From contig JABLUY010000177.1 in NCBI GenBank assembly GCA_013306675.1, positions 1 to 50,000 of the forward strand: DNA of 50,000 bases, given 5' to 3'. The translations under genes and the position numbers were made by a program. The notes under the pieces were generated by a model. That model made no database searches. It was not told the origin of the DNA and saw only the letters and a program-made list of their open reading frames with translations. This document shows positions 1 through 9,775 of the stretch, piece by piece. The DNA is from Thraustochytrium sp. TN22. Lineage: Eukaryota; Sar; Bigyra; Thraustochytrida; Thraustochytriidae. Each line of letters begins with the position of its first letter. The stretch's first letter is position 1.

Positions 1-53
<53 letters not shown>
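1..53. repeat. (GCC)n trinucleotide microsatellite
   Basis: The window opens with an uninterrupted run of about 17 GCC triplets that probably continues beyond the left edge. No open frame with a convincing protein crosses it. It may lie in the 5' region of the coiled-coil gene or at the end of another gene outside the window. Confidence 0.95.
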
Positions 54-54
<1 letters not shown>

Positions 55-620
55 CGCCGCTGCCCGCGACCTCCGCGCGCGCTCGAGCGTTGATGTTTGA
101 TCGCCCTCGATTGCCCGATCCAAGCCGGGTTCGCTCTCAGCTTAGCTCGTATCATCCTCGAGCTGTGGGAGCTGAGGGGGTGGCGCCGAGGCGGGCGGAT
201 CCCCCCGCTCCCCCCCCTGGGCCTCGCTTTCGCGCCCCGCATCGACCCGCAGCCTCGTCGCGGCCCTCGTATCGCGCAGGCCGAGGGGCCGGCCGCCACT
301 GCGACCAGGGCCAACAGAGGCCGCAGGGGGCCAAGGCCCGGGGGATGGCTGAAGCTGCGGGGAGCCGCGGGGGCAGCTGGGAGGGCCCCGCCGCGGTGAA
401 GACGCAGAGGGAGGCGGGGGGCGTGTGGGGAGTCTGAGCGCGAGAGTGACCGTTAGGCTCGAGGTGGTGTCCGAGCGGAGTCGAGGGCGAACTTGAAGGC
501 GAGGGCGCGTGAGCATGCATCGTCAGGTCGCGCGGGCCTGGGCTGCTGCTCGCAGGGCTTGCGAACGCGAGCAATCGGCGGTGCGGCAGAGACCGCTCGC
601 CCGCTCGCACGGCTGAGCAG
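54..620. other. intergenic / 5' leader, no gene seen
   Basis: GC-rich stretch before the coiled-coil gene at 621. Frames are open on both strands only because stops are rare at this GC content; the peptides are dominated by Arg, Pro, Ala and Gly and look like nothing real. It presumably holds the promoter and 5' UTR of the gene at 621. No TATA-like box is obvious. Confidence 0.6.
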
Positions 621-2750
621 ATGGCGTCGTCGGTGTCGGCGCGCGGGCGCGGCAAGGCGCACCGCCACCCTGCGCAGCAGGAGGGAGCGAGCGAGTCGAG
701 CAGGGTGCAGGCCCTGCAAGACATGCACGAGAAGAAGACGCGCGCGCTCATGAAGAGCATCGCGCAGCTGCGCAAAGAGGTGGACACGCTCAAGGCGCAG
801 GGGAAGGAGTCGCGGAGGACAGCCATGATTCAGACGCTCAAGAAGGAGAAGCGGGAGCAAGAGCTTATCGTGGACGTACTCAAGAAGGAGCTAGCCGCTG
901 CCTCCGCCAAATCGGATGCCGAGATCGACGATTTCGTCGTGAAAAAGACGCTCGGTGGGCCCAAACGTTTCCGTCCCAAGAGCCGCGAGGAGCTCACCAT
1001 CGAAGTCCGTCGCCTCACCGCAGAGCTCGGCCGCCTCGCGCGCAAGCGCTCGCTGCGCCCTATTCCACCCGAGCCAGAGGCCAAGGTGGCGGATGAGGTC
1101 GACGTGCCCGCCGCGAAGCGCGCCGGCCGACGCGCCCCGAAGTCCGCCGAGGGTGACAGGGATGAGGAGGATGGCGTCGACGGTGACGACGACGCTGACC
1201 CCCTCGCACCGGAGGCTAATCAGGCGGGTGGTGATGATCCGCCCAGCCGAGACGTTGGTGGGAGCCCTCTTGCCGCGACTTCACAGCAGCGCGTTGGCGA
1301 GCTCATGGCCAAGATCGAGGACCTCCAGGTGGAAATCGTCGCTCGCGATCGAGCCAGCAAGGCCTACCTCGACACTATTGATGGCCTCCGCCGCGAGGTC
1401 CGCGAGCTGCACATGGTGCGCGACAAGATTGAGCGCATGGGCGAGAAGCAGGCCCGGCTGAAGGAGACCGCACGCGAGCTGCGCGAGGAGAACGCCGGCC
1501 TCGTGCATGCCAAGGAGAGTCTCGAGGACGAGGTGCGCCAGCTTGAGCAGCAGCTTGCCGCCCTGCGCGGCGAGCTCGAGCACGCGTCCCGCAAGGACGC
1601 AGCCTCGGTCGCAGCGCGCCAGGAGACCGCGGCACTTCTTGCACAGGTGAAGGAGCTCAAGGAGCACGAGATGGGCATGATGGAGGAGGTTGACGCGCTA
1701 CGGATGCAGCTCGCCGATGCCAAACAGCGAGCCTTCAAGGGCAAGGCGGCCGGCGAAGAGCTTGCTGGCCTCCGAGAAGCGCTCTCCGCTGCGCAGCGCC
1801 GCGCCGACGGCCTCGATGCGGACCTCGCTGACGCGCGTGCCGAGGTTGCGGCGCAGGCGAACCGCATCGCCGAGCTCCAGGCCGCCTCGCTTGGATTCGC
1901 GACCCAGGGCGACGAGGCGCTCCCAGCAGCCATGGACACCGCCGAGATGGCCAAGGGTGGCGGCGATGACAATGACGATGGCGATGGCGATGACGATGAT
2001 GATGACGATGACGATGACGATGGGGTCGCCAAGAGCAAGCGGCGCTCGGTGCAGCAGCTTGCGTCGCCTGCCGAAGCGGACGACCGGGATCGTGGTGCCC
2101 TTGAGATGCTCGCGCGCATCGAGATCGGGCGCGCCCACGACGAGAAGAGGGAGCTAGCACTTGAGCTCGCAAGCTCCCGCCAGCAGGTACGCGAGCTTCG
2201 AAGGGAAAAGAAGCGACTGCGCGCCATTCTGGACGACCAGCGGGCCGATCGGCGCCGCGACCTCCTCGACCTGCTCGAAGAGCGCGACTTGCAGTCGGCC
2301 GTGGAAGCCGAGGTTCTCAAGCGCGACGACTTCTTGCATGAAGAGCTCATCCGTCTCGACGCCACCACTCAGCGCCAGCAGGCCGTTCAAAACGCCATGC
2401 AAGTCGGCCTGGAGCGTACGCGCGCGCACGCGCGCATCCTCCAAGCACGCCTCGAGTCGCTCGGGGAGCACAACCTCCCGCCGCTTCCCGATCTTGACCA
2501 TATTGGCAATGGGGATGACGATGACGAAATTGACGAATCGGACGGCAACGAAGGGCCCGGCCCTACATCCAACAGCCGCAGCGCGGCACGGTCCGGCGCC
2601 AGCTTTCGCCGCGTCCAGCGCTCTGCTCCTGGGTCGAGGCGCCCCAAGCATGACGACGACCATGCTAACGACGATGACGATGATGATGACGTCGACGACG
2701 ACGACGATGACGAAATCGAGGACTCCGAAGCGCATGAGGACGACCTCTGA
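621..2750 (+). CDS. acidic coiled-coil protein, unrecognised
   Basis: A 709-residue protein with no family I can name securely. From the ATG, a short basic head is followed by heptad-rich coiled coil (about 30-100), a distinctive patch LGGPKRFRPKSREEL (about 112-126), a long coiled coil (about 225-430), a run of about 15 Asp with Gly/Asn (450-470), more coiled coil (about 490-620) and a C-terminal tail of two Asp-rich stretches. The Asp runs come from GAC/GAT repeats at about 1965-2023 and 2641-2715. Length and coiled-coil content suit a structural or scaffold protein. Cilium-related genes elsewhere in the window make a centrosomal or axonemal role thinkable, but that is weak inference. The gene is convergent with the WD40 gene, about 270 bases away. 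Confidence 0.75.
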   Translation: MASSVSARGRGKAHRHPAQQEGASESSRVQALQDMHEKKTRALMKSIAQLRKEVDTLKAQGKESRRTAMIQTLKKEKREQELIVDVLKKELAAASAKSDAEIDDFVVKKTLGGPKRFRPKSREELTIEVRRLTAELGRLARKRSLRPIPPEPEAKVADEVDVPAAKRAGRRAPKSAEGDRDEEDGVDGDDDADPLAPEANQAGGDDPPSRDVGGSPLAATSQQRVGELMAKIEDLQVEIVARDRASKAYLDTIDGLRREVRELHMVRDKIERMGEKQARLKETARELREENAGLVHAKESLEDEVRQLEQQLAALRGELEHASRKDAASVAARQETAALLAQVKELKEHEMGMMEEVDALRMQLADAKQRAFKGKAAGEELAGLREALSAAQRRADGLDADLADARAEVAAQANRIAELQAASLGFATQGDEALPAAMDTAEMAKGGGDDNDDGDGDDDDDDDDDDDGVAKSKRRSVQQLASPAEADDRDRGALEMLARIEIGRAHDEKRELALELASSRQQVRELRREKKRLRAILDDQRADRRRDLLDLLEERDLQSAVEAEVLKRDDFLHEELIRLDATTQRQQAVQNAMQVGLERTRAHARILQARLESLGEHNLPPLPDLDHIGNGDDDDEIDESDGNEGPGPTSNSRSAARSGASFRRVQRSAPGSRRPKHDDDHANDDDDDDDVDDDDDDEIEDSEAHEDDL

Positions 2751-3019
2751 GTTTGAGGCCCTCAATTTCACGCTCACCCAAGATTCCTCTTGAAGAGCTC
2801 TGCCTCGAAGAGCTCTCTTACGTACTCCCTTTCGAATGAGTCCAAGGCGGTATTTGTGTTCCTTCCATTTTTCTTCTTCTCTTGAAGTTCAAGTTCTTCT
2901 TTTTTTTTCGTGGCGGGCCGCACTTCTTGGCCTCTTTTTTCTTGTGGGGTCTGCAGTGGCCGTAGTGGGGACGGCCGGGTTTGTTTATCTTCTTCATCAC
3001 TGCCATGGCATGTTGTTCA

Positions 3020-5992
3020 TCAGAACGGAGTAGCAAGGAGACTATGGATGAGTTTGCGACGCTCCGCCTTGGCGTCCTGCTCACTGTTGCCATCGTCCTT
3101 GCCCTCAGTGCCAGCGTACACGAGGTCGTCGAGCAAGCCCCCGCCATTGCTTGCACTCTCATCGCCAACACCGACCGTGTGGTCGTGTGCCTCCTGGTCG
3201 TCGACCTCCTTGCCTTCCTCGGAGTCTGTAGAGCTACGGTCCCCCTCTCCGCCGTCCTTCTGCTCGTCGCTCTCCTCGTCAAACTTGGGCGCCATGGCGA
3301 GCTGTAGCGTCTTCCTGTGCCGACGCGAGCGCATCAAGGTCTCGTCTAGCACGGCCCGAGAGAAAGGCACGTTCCAAAACGGGCTGCGCATGATGCCACG
3401 GCCAGCGCCGTTGACAAGAGCTCCGTAAGGCGCGCCGCTCGCGAGCGCAAAGGCTTTGGCGCAGCAGTCGAAGCTTGTCGTAACGACGAGCTCTAGCTTG
3501 TGAGACACGTCGACGCAGGTGATGCCATCGTCATGCACGCCAGCGGCAGCCCATGCTTCGCACACGCTGAGCTGATTGCCGCTGCGCGACACCTTCAACG
3601 CGCGCAAGGAGCCGTACTCGTCGCCTGTGACCAGGAGGCTGCTCTCACCGTCCCAAGCCATGGACAAGACGACGCTACGCTCGCCCGGCTTGGCTTGGTC
3701 AGTCTGACGCAGGTTCTCCAGCTCCACTTCAGGCGCCGCCGCGTGGTCCTGCAGAGGAACCGACCACATGGAGAGCATGCCGGAGCGGTCCGTGGCGACG
3801 AGCGCATTCAGCTCAGGCAAAAAGCGGACGAAGGAGATATCAGCGGCGCAGAAGAGCTTGCCGAGCAACTTGCCACTCTCGAAGCTCCACACGCGTATGG
3901 ACTTGTCCAGCGACCCGGTCGCCACGAGCTCCAAGCCGCCAAGATAGTCCGCGCAGGAGATGTCGCCCTCATGCATGAAGAGGCGGTCCATCTCGCGCAG
4001 CTTGACGCCGCGGTCGGGCTCAAGCTCGCTGTGAAGCACCACGCTGCGGTCCCACGACACCGATAGCACGACCTTGTGCCCAACGCAGTAGGCAATCTTC
4101 GACACCTCCGCGGCGTGGCGGTCCAGCGTCTTCATGAGCGCGCCGCTCGTGTAGTTGAAGACGTGGATGTTACCTGCGTGGTCGCCCAGGAGAAACTTGC
4201 GCTGCCGGTCGTCCATGCACATGGTAGTCACATCGCTCGACATGAGATTCACGAACCGTCGGAGCTGCTTGCCGGAAAAGAGGTCCCACACCTTGACGCT
4301 GCGCCCGGTCGTGGTGATGATGGTCAGCGAGACCGTGTTGATGCACGCAGCGATCACGGGCATGTCCTCCGCCACCATCTCGGAGACCGGGTCGCACTGG
4401 TCAAAAAGCTCCACGGACCGCGCGCCGGCCACCAGGCGGCTCATGTAGCTCGCCGGGCAGCCCTTGTGCGCGCCCACCAGCGGCTCGTCGTCCCCGCCCT
4501 GTCTGCTGCCACCGCCGGCAGCCCCGCGCTGCTTCTTTTGGCGCTGGTGCTCGGCCAGCTGCACGTCGAAGCCGCTCGCGATGGCAAAAGAGGACATGCC
4601 CTGAAGCGGGTGCGGCGGCTCATCCGTGAAGGTTTGCATGCAGCGGAAGGTGCGCAGGTCCCACATCTTGAAGGTCCCGCTCACGTCGCCCGTGACAACC
4701 TCGTGCGCTGACCCAGGGATGCCATGAATCTCCACCAGCGAGTCCTGATGGCCCTGCAGCTTGTACGTGACTGTCGGCGAGAACGGTGTCCAAACATAGG
4801 CGTCGTGGTCGATGCCTCCTGTGATGAGCAGCTTGTGGTCCGTGTTGTAGGACATGGTGTACACGCCGTTGTTGTGACCTGCCAGCCGCTGCCGCTTGGC
4901 GCAAACGTGCAGGTCCCACACGTACACCTGCGCGTCCATGCCCCCCGACGCAATGCACTCCACGCCGTCCAGGTGCGCCAGGCAGGTGGCCATGTCCTTG
5001 TGAGCGTTGGTGATGCAGGCCCGCTCGCTGCGCGACTCCACATCCCACGCGTGCACTAGACCCATGACGCTTGCACTAAACAGCATGCGATGCCGGTCCA
5101 CCCAGCATAGTGCCGCCTGCGCGTGTGGCGTGGGCCACGACGACCGCACCGAGAACTGCCGCTCACCGGGCGCCAGGTCCCACAGGCTAATGGTCGAGTT
5201 CGAGCACGCCGTGGCAAGGTAGCCAGGCAGCACGCGCGACCCGCGCTGCTCCTGTCTTGTGACGTACGCCGCGCAAATCGGCATGCCTTTGTAGCCCTCC
5301 AGTCGACCCAGCGGGGCCGAGAAGTCCTGCGCGTCATACAGCCGCACCGTCTTGGTATGATTGCGCAGAACGGCCACCGTGTCCAGGGCGTCAATGTACA
5401 GCACCTGCTTCACTCGATTCTCCTCCATCGGCCGGCTGTCCTCGAGGTCCGGCACGTACTTGAAAGGCACCAGAAAGTTCTCTTCCTCCTCGGTCGAGAA
5501 TACGGTCGATTTTTCCACGATGAACGCGGTGAGCTCGTCCCATTCCATCGTGCCGTCGCCGTTCACGTCGATCTCCTGAAACAGCTCGCACAGGTCGCCC
5601 TCGCACATGCCCGGCACGTTTGACTTCATGAGCCGTACGAATTGCGCCAAGTCAACCTCGCCCTCGCCAATGTCCTCAAACTCCTGCCGCAGCTTCGCCA
5701 TTTTTTCCTTGTCCAGGTGCTTCATCACTTCATGCACCAAACCTTGCGAGTACGCCTTGACCACCGCGCACTGCGACCGCGGCGAAAGGTAGCTGTGCCG
5801 CCTCAGAAGCACCGTGCTAGCATCCGCCACCGAGTACTTGCTCTCCGTCTCATCGTCTGAATCTGCCTCGTCCGACGAACCGCTCGACGACCCTTCCGAC
5901 TGCGACGATGAAGACGACCGCGACGACCGCGCGGACCGCTGGTTCTCCTCCGAGAAGCGCACTGTCTCCGACACCTGCACGGTCTTGCGCAT
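3020..5992 (-). CDS. EF-hand plus WD40 double-propeller protein (WDR49/WDR64-like)
   Basis: Large calcium-binding WD40 protein. A Ser/acidic N-terminus is followed by a degenerate EF-hand and a good EF-hand loop, DVNGDGTMEWDE (about 142-153), then at least twelve WD-type blades with landmarks such as SLWDL, HAWDV, YVWDL, MWDL, KVWDL and RVWSF, enough for two propellers. The C-terminal tail is acidic. EF-hand followed by tandem propellers is the layout of the WDR49/WDR64/EFCAB8 group, several members of which are linked to cilia or sperm (family knowledge). The frame stays open up to 6370, but the first codon there is TTG. In-frame ATGs occur at 6289, 6205, 6196 and 5992. I chose 5992 (990 residues) because upstream codons lose G/C third positions and the peptide turns random and basic. 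The start is therefore uncertain; the body is secure. Confidence 0.85.
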   Translation of the reverse strand: MRKTVQVSETVRFSEENQRSARSSRSSSSSQSEGSSSGSSDEADSDDETESKYSVADASTVLLRRHSYLSPRSQCAVVKAYSQGLVHEVMKHLDKEKMAKLRQEFEDIGEGEVDLAQFVRLMKSNVPGMCEGDLCELFQEIDVNGDGTMEWDELTAFIVEKSTVFSTEEEENFLVPFKYVPDLEDSRPMEENRVKQVLYIDALDTVAVLRNHTKTVRLYDAQDFSAPLGRLEGYKGMPICAAYVTRQEQRGSRVLPGYLATACSNSTISLWDLAPGERQFSVRSSWPTPHAQAALCWVDRHRMLFSASVMGLVHAWDVESRSERACITNAHKDMATCLAHLDGVECIASGGMDAQVYVWDLHVCAKRQRLAGHNNGVYTMSYNTDHKLLITGGIDHDAYVWTPFSPTVTYKLQGHQDSLVEIHGIPGSAHEVVTGDVSGTFKMWDLRTFRCMQTFTDEPPHPLQGMSSFAIASGFDVQLAEHQRQKKQRGAAGGGSRQGGDDEPLVGAHKGCPASYMSRLVAGARSVELFDQCDPVSEMVAEDMPVIAACINTVSLTIITTTGRSVKVWDLFSGKQLRRFVNLMSSDVTTMCMDDRQRKFLLGDHAGNIHVFNYTSGALMKTLDRHAAEVSKIAYCVGHKVVLSVSWDRSVVLHSELEPDRGVKLREMDRLFMHEGDISCADYLGGLELVATGSLDKSIRVWSFESGKLLGKLFCAADISFVRFLPELNALVATDRSGMLSMWSVPLQDHAAAPEVELENLRQTDQAKPGERSVVLSMAWDGESSLLVTGDEYGSLRALKVSRSGNQLSVCEAWAAAGVHDDGITCVDVSHKLELVVTTSFDCCAKAFALASGAPYGALVNGAGRGIMRSPFWNVPFSRAVLDETLMRSRRHRKTLQLAMAPKFDEESDEQKDGGEGDRSSTDSEEGKEVDDQEAHDHTVGVGDESASNGGGLLDDLVYAGTEGKDDGNSEQDAKAERRKLIHSLLATPF

Positions 5993-7005
5993 CCTGCCTC
6001 GCCGCTGGTCCGTGGAGGCCAGGGAGGTCTGCCTGGACTGTCCAGCGAGCCGCGGCGCAACAAAAACTCTGTCTTCAACTCGCGCTTGTGTCCTGCCTTC
6101 GCCTTCGCGATGGCCCGCGCCCGTTTGACAGCAGCGTTCTCCTCCCCCTGCGCGCGCCTCCTTCTTCTTGCCGCGCTCCGCGGTGCGCCCTCTCATCAAA
6201 GTCATTCCTCGCGTGGCAGCGTCACCTATCCGGTTGGAACTACTGGAACCATTGCCAAGATGTGAGCTAACATGGGCCGCCCAGCGCATGGGTGAGCCCA
6301 ATCCGTCCCATGTGGTGCGCGGATGCTGCCGCTGCGTTGAGTTGACGTTCGCCAAAGAGCGCCGCGACAAGGAGCCACTCTGAAGAGCTTCACGGCGACT
6401 GGCAGACGCAACGTGCTGGGCGCTAGCTAGCTAGCCGTAGTGCAGTGAAGGCTCGAAAGCAGGAAGCCAGACAAAGCAAGCACGGTGACAATGATCTTGC
6501 GTCAGCTCTGCCAGGGCTCGTGTTCATTGTCCGCAGCATGTTCCTACCCCTTTGGTTCCCTTCGAAATGTCAAGCGCCGTTCATCTGCGACAGCCGCTCT
6601 TGTGCGAGCACCTTTTTCTTGATGCAAGCACTTTTCGTCGTCTAAGTTAGCTAGGCCTACGAGCGCCGATACTGGCTGAGACATTCCCTCTGCGGTAGCA
6701 CGTGGAACTTCCCTCTCGGAGAGCGAGAGCCTGACGCCGCGCACGCAATGGCGCGCGCTGCTCGGCGCAGGCGGCGCAGGCGGTGACGCTGCTGCTGCTG
6801 CTGCTGGCACCGACTCGGACGACAGCTCACGCCGAGCCGCCGGCAAAGAGAAATCCGTCACGACGCCGACGGCGCGGGTCCGTCCGGCGCAAGCGACAAG
6901 GGCGGCGGCGCGGGGAGCGGCGCGGCGCGCGCCCCTCCTCCGCGCTCCGGCGCGAGCGCGGCAGACCGAGGCCTCGTGGAGGTTGTTAGACTTGGAGACG
7001 GCAAG
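5993..7005. other. divergent intergenic region
   Basis: About 1 kb between the divergent WD40 and GHKL-ATPase genes. It holds a CTAGCTAGCTAG tract at 6421-6434, another TTAGCTAGGCC at 6644-6654 and a GCT run at 6788-6807. No separate gene is convincing; the left part is probably the 5' UTR of the WD40 gene. Confidence 0.6.
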
Positions 7006-7232
7006 ATGAAGGCTCGCGTGCGCGAGAGTGGCGGCGCGAGCTTCGAGGAGGCCGTCACGGTGAACCAGCGAGGGCTGATCGACAAGATCCTGGCGCGGTA
7101 CTCGACGGAGCTCACGCTGTTTAGAGAGCTGCTGCAGAATGCCAACGACGCCAAGGCCACTGAGCTGCAGATCAGGTTCTCCGGAACCGGGTACTGGGCC
7201 GACGAGGCCACCGACACGCAGCTGGCGGGCTC

Positions 7233-7265
<33 letters not shown>

Positions 7266-9732
7266 ACATCGGGCGACAGCGGCGGCAAACAAGGCTGCAG
7301 ATCGCAGCTTCACAGGTCTGCGTCTTTGCAATAACGGAATGACCTTCCGCGACGAGGACTGGAATCGCATCAAGAGCATTGCGGACGGCAACCCAGACGA
7401 GACCAAGGTGGGCTTCTTTGGTGTAGGCTTCTACTCGGTATTTAGCCTTTCGGACGAGCCAAGCGTCCTGTCAGGGTCCAAAGCGCTCTCGTTTTACTGG
7501 AAGAAGGACGCCCTCTTTGTGACGCACGGAGCGCCCCCTGCGGCGCGTGACGATGACGCTGCCGAGGACCGCCTCGTGTTCGACATGGTGCGCGAGGGTG
7601 GGTGGACCGTCTTTGACCTGCCTGTGCGGGACGACCCGCCCAAGCCCAAGCTCCCTTCGCCCAAGGAGCTGGCGGACTTCCTCGTGAGGTGCCTCACTTT
7701 TACCACCACGCTGGAGCTTGTCGAAGTCTACTTTGACGGCCGCTCCGTGCTGTCCGTGGGACGGCAGAACACCAGCGACGTGCACTCCATGAGCGTCCCC
7801 TCAAGCGCGTCTATGCCGCAAGGCGGCCTGTTTCGATTTTTGAGCGCACGGACCGAGCCGCTACGCTACGCGATCAAGCACCACGATCGCCCACAGCCCG
7901 TGGTGGTGGAGATGATGCGAGTGCTGTCCGAGTTCTCGGTCCACGTGGATGAGCCTTTTCGCGCCGCCATGCACCGCGTCACCAAGAAGAACCCGCCGCG
8001 CCAGGTTGGCCTGCAGCTCATCTTCGACACTGGCAAAGCGCTGCACGCGGGGTCCTCTGCAGCCTCGACGGCCGGGGCGGCATCTTGGGAGGATCTCGAG
8101 TCCTTTTCGCCCGCTTCGGCGCGTGGCGGCCACTTCTTCATCGGCTCTGGCATCACGCAACAGTCCACTGGGTCCAAGTGTCACTGCAACGCGCCTTTCA
8201 TGCCGACGATGGAGCGCAACGCAATGGATCTGTCTGACATCACGCTGGCCACCTGGAACCGCGCGCTCATCTGGGCCGCCGGCTTCCTGCAGCGCCTCAC
8301 CTTTGAGCACCTGTGCAACACCACCACCAGCTCCGCCCCGGGCGAGGCCGCGCCCCCGGTCGGCCCGCGGCCTGCGCTTCAAGGCGCCGACGGGGCGCAC
8401 TCCCAGGAGCTCACCAAGCTGCAGGCACTCTTTGCGAGCCAGTCGACGCCCGGGATCGAGACTGCCGCGCTCGACGCGCAGGAGGCGACCCGCGTCCGGG
8501 TGCTCTCGGCCATGGCCACCTTCGCGATCAAGGAGACCACGCCAGTCAAGGAGGTGGGCGACATCATCCAGGCCGGCTTTTTCAACGCGGTCCAGGAACC
8601 ACCGTTTGTGTGGACTTCCACCGGTCTGCGCCGCGCCTCTCGCGCGCGGACCAAGGACCGCACCGGCCTCCACGAGATTGTGCACCAGACGGCCTCCATC
8701 GTGGACCTGCCGGCCGATGCCAAGGGCCGCGACGGCGCCAATGGCGGTGATGGCAGCAACTCCTCCGTCGCGGATATTTTGGCGCGTCAGGCCAAGTCTG
8801 CCATGGGCTTCTTTTCTTCGTTCATGGGCTCTGACGCACGCGCAGAGACCGGCGACGCCGACCCCGCGGGGGATTCGGCGCCGACCAGGGAGTCGCTCGC
8901 TCTGCTTTGCGCACGATTTGTGCAGGAGCTACAGCGCCGACGGCTTCTGCGCGAGCTGGATGTGCGCGACTTGGCGGCTGAGCTCGGCGCGCGCCCGCTC
9001 AAGGACCACGCGGAGGCGGTCAAGCTCCTGCGCTGGCTCCTGCAGCGCGAGCGCACGCTGCGGCACCTGCGCGAGGAGGCCGCCTCAGACCGCGTCACCT
9101 GCTTCTGCGAATGGTGTGGCCAGCAGCTGCCTGTGGCGGTTGCTGCGCTCAAGCGCGAGCAACAGCGGCACGAAGAAGCTCTTCGCTCGCAGGACTTTTT
9201 CTCGCGCGTCGCATCCACCTTTTCGGGTACCAACGCCTCTCGCGACCTCCGCGTCTCACTTGAGTGCACGCGCTGCAAGCAGGTCAACCTGGTCAAGCCG
9301 GCGGAGGTGATCGACTCGCTTGCGCAGGCACAGTCCATGAAGACGCTGCCCAACGCGCACCTGCTCAACCTAGCGCGGCTGCCTGACGGCAACAAGCTCA
9401 CCTCCTTTTCGCACTTTTGCGCGGCAGCGCTCATCAAGCGTGTGCGCGCCTCCAGTGACAAGCCCATGCCGGACCGCCTGGAGGCCGCCTTTTGGTCCTC
9501 CAGCGCCGCTCGTCGCGTCCTTCCGCTCGCTATCAGCAGCGAGCTCCGCGATGAGGACCTCCGCGCCGTTGCGCCAGCCCTTCAGCCGCTGCCCTGGCAC
9601 GAATGGAGCAAGGCCTGTCTCAACGCAGCCTTGGCGCTACCGCGTGAAGAGGTGGCGGAGAAGTCGCCCACTGAGACCAGCAAGGACAGCGTCGAGAAGT
9701 CCCCTGGTCCGAATGGCGCAACCGGCCAAGCC

Positions 9733-9775
<43 letters not shown>

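Noticed and set aside
3500-4711. Two plus-strand frames of about 190-210 codons
   Set aside because: They lie within and antisense to the EF-hand/WD40 gene.
6976-7005. Upstream GTG opening of the GHKL-ATPase frame
   Set aside because: There is no reason to use a GTG start in a nuclear eukaryotic gene when an ATG at 7006 keeps the whole conserved domain. The same reasoning moved the starts at 6370, 17912, 44613 and 47659.
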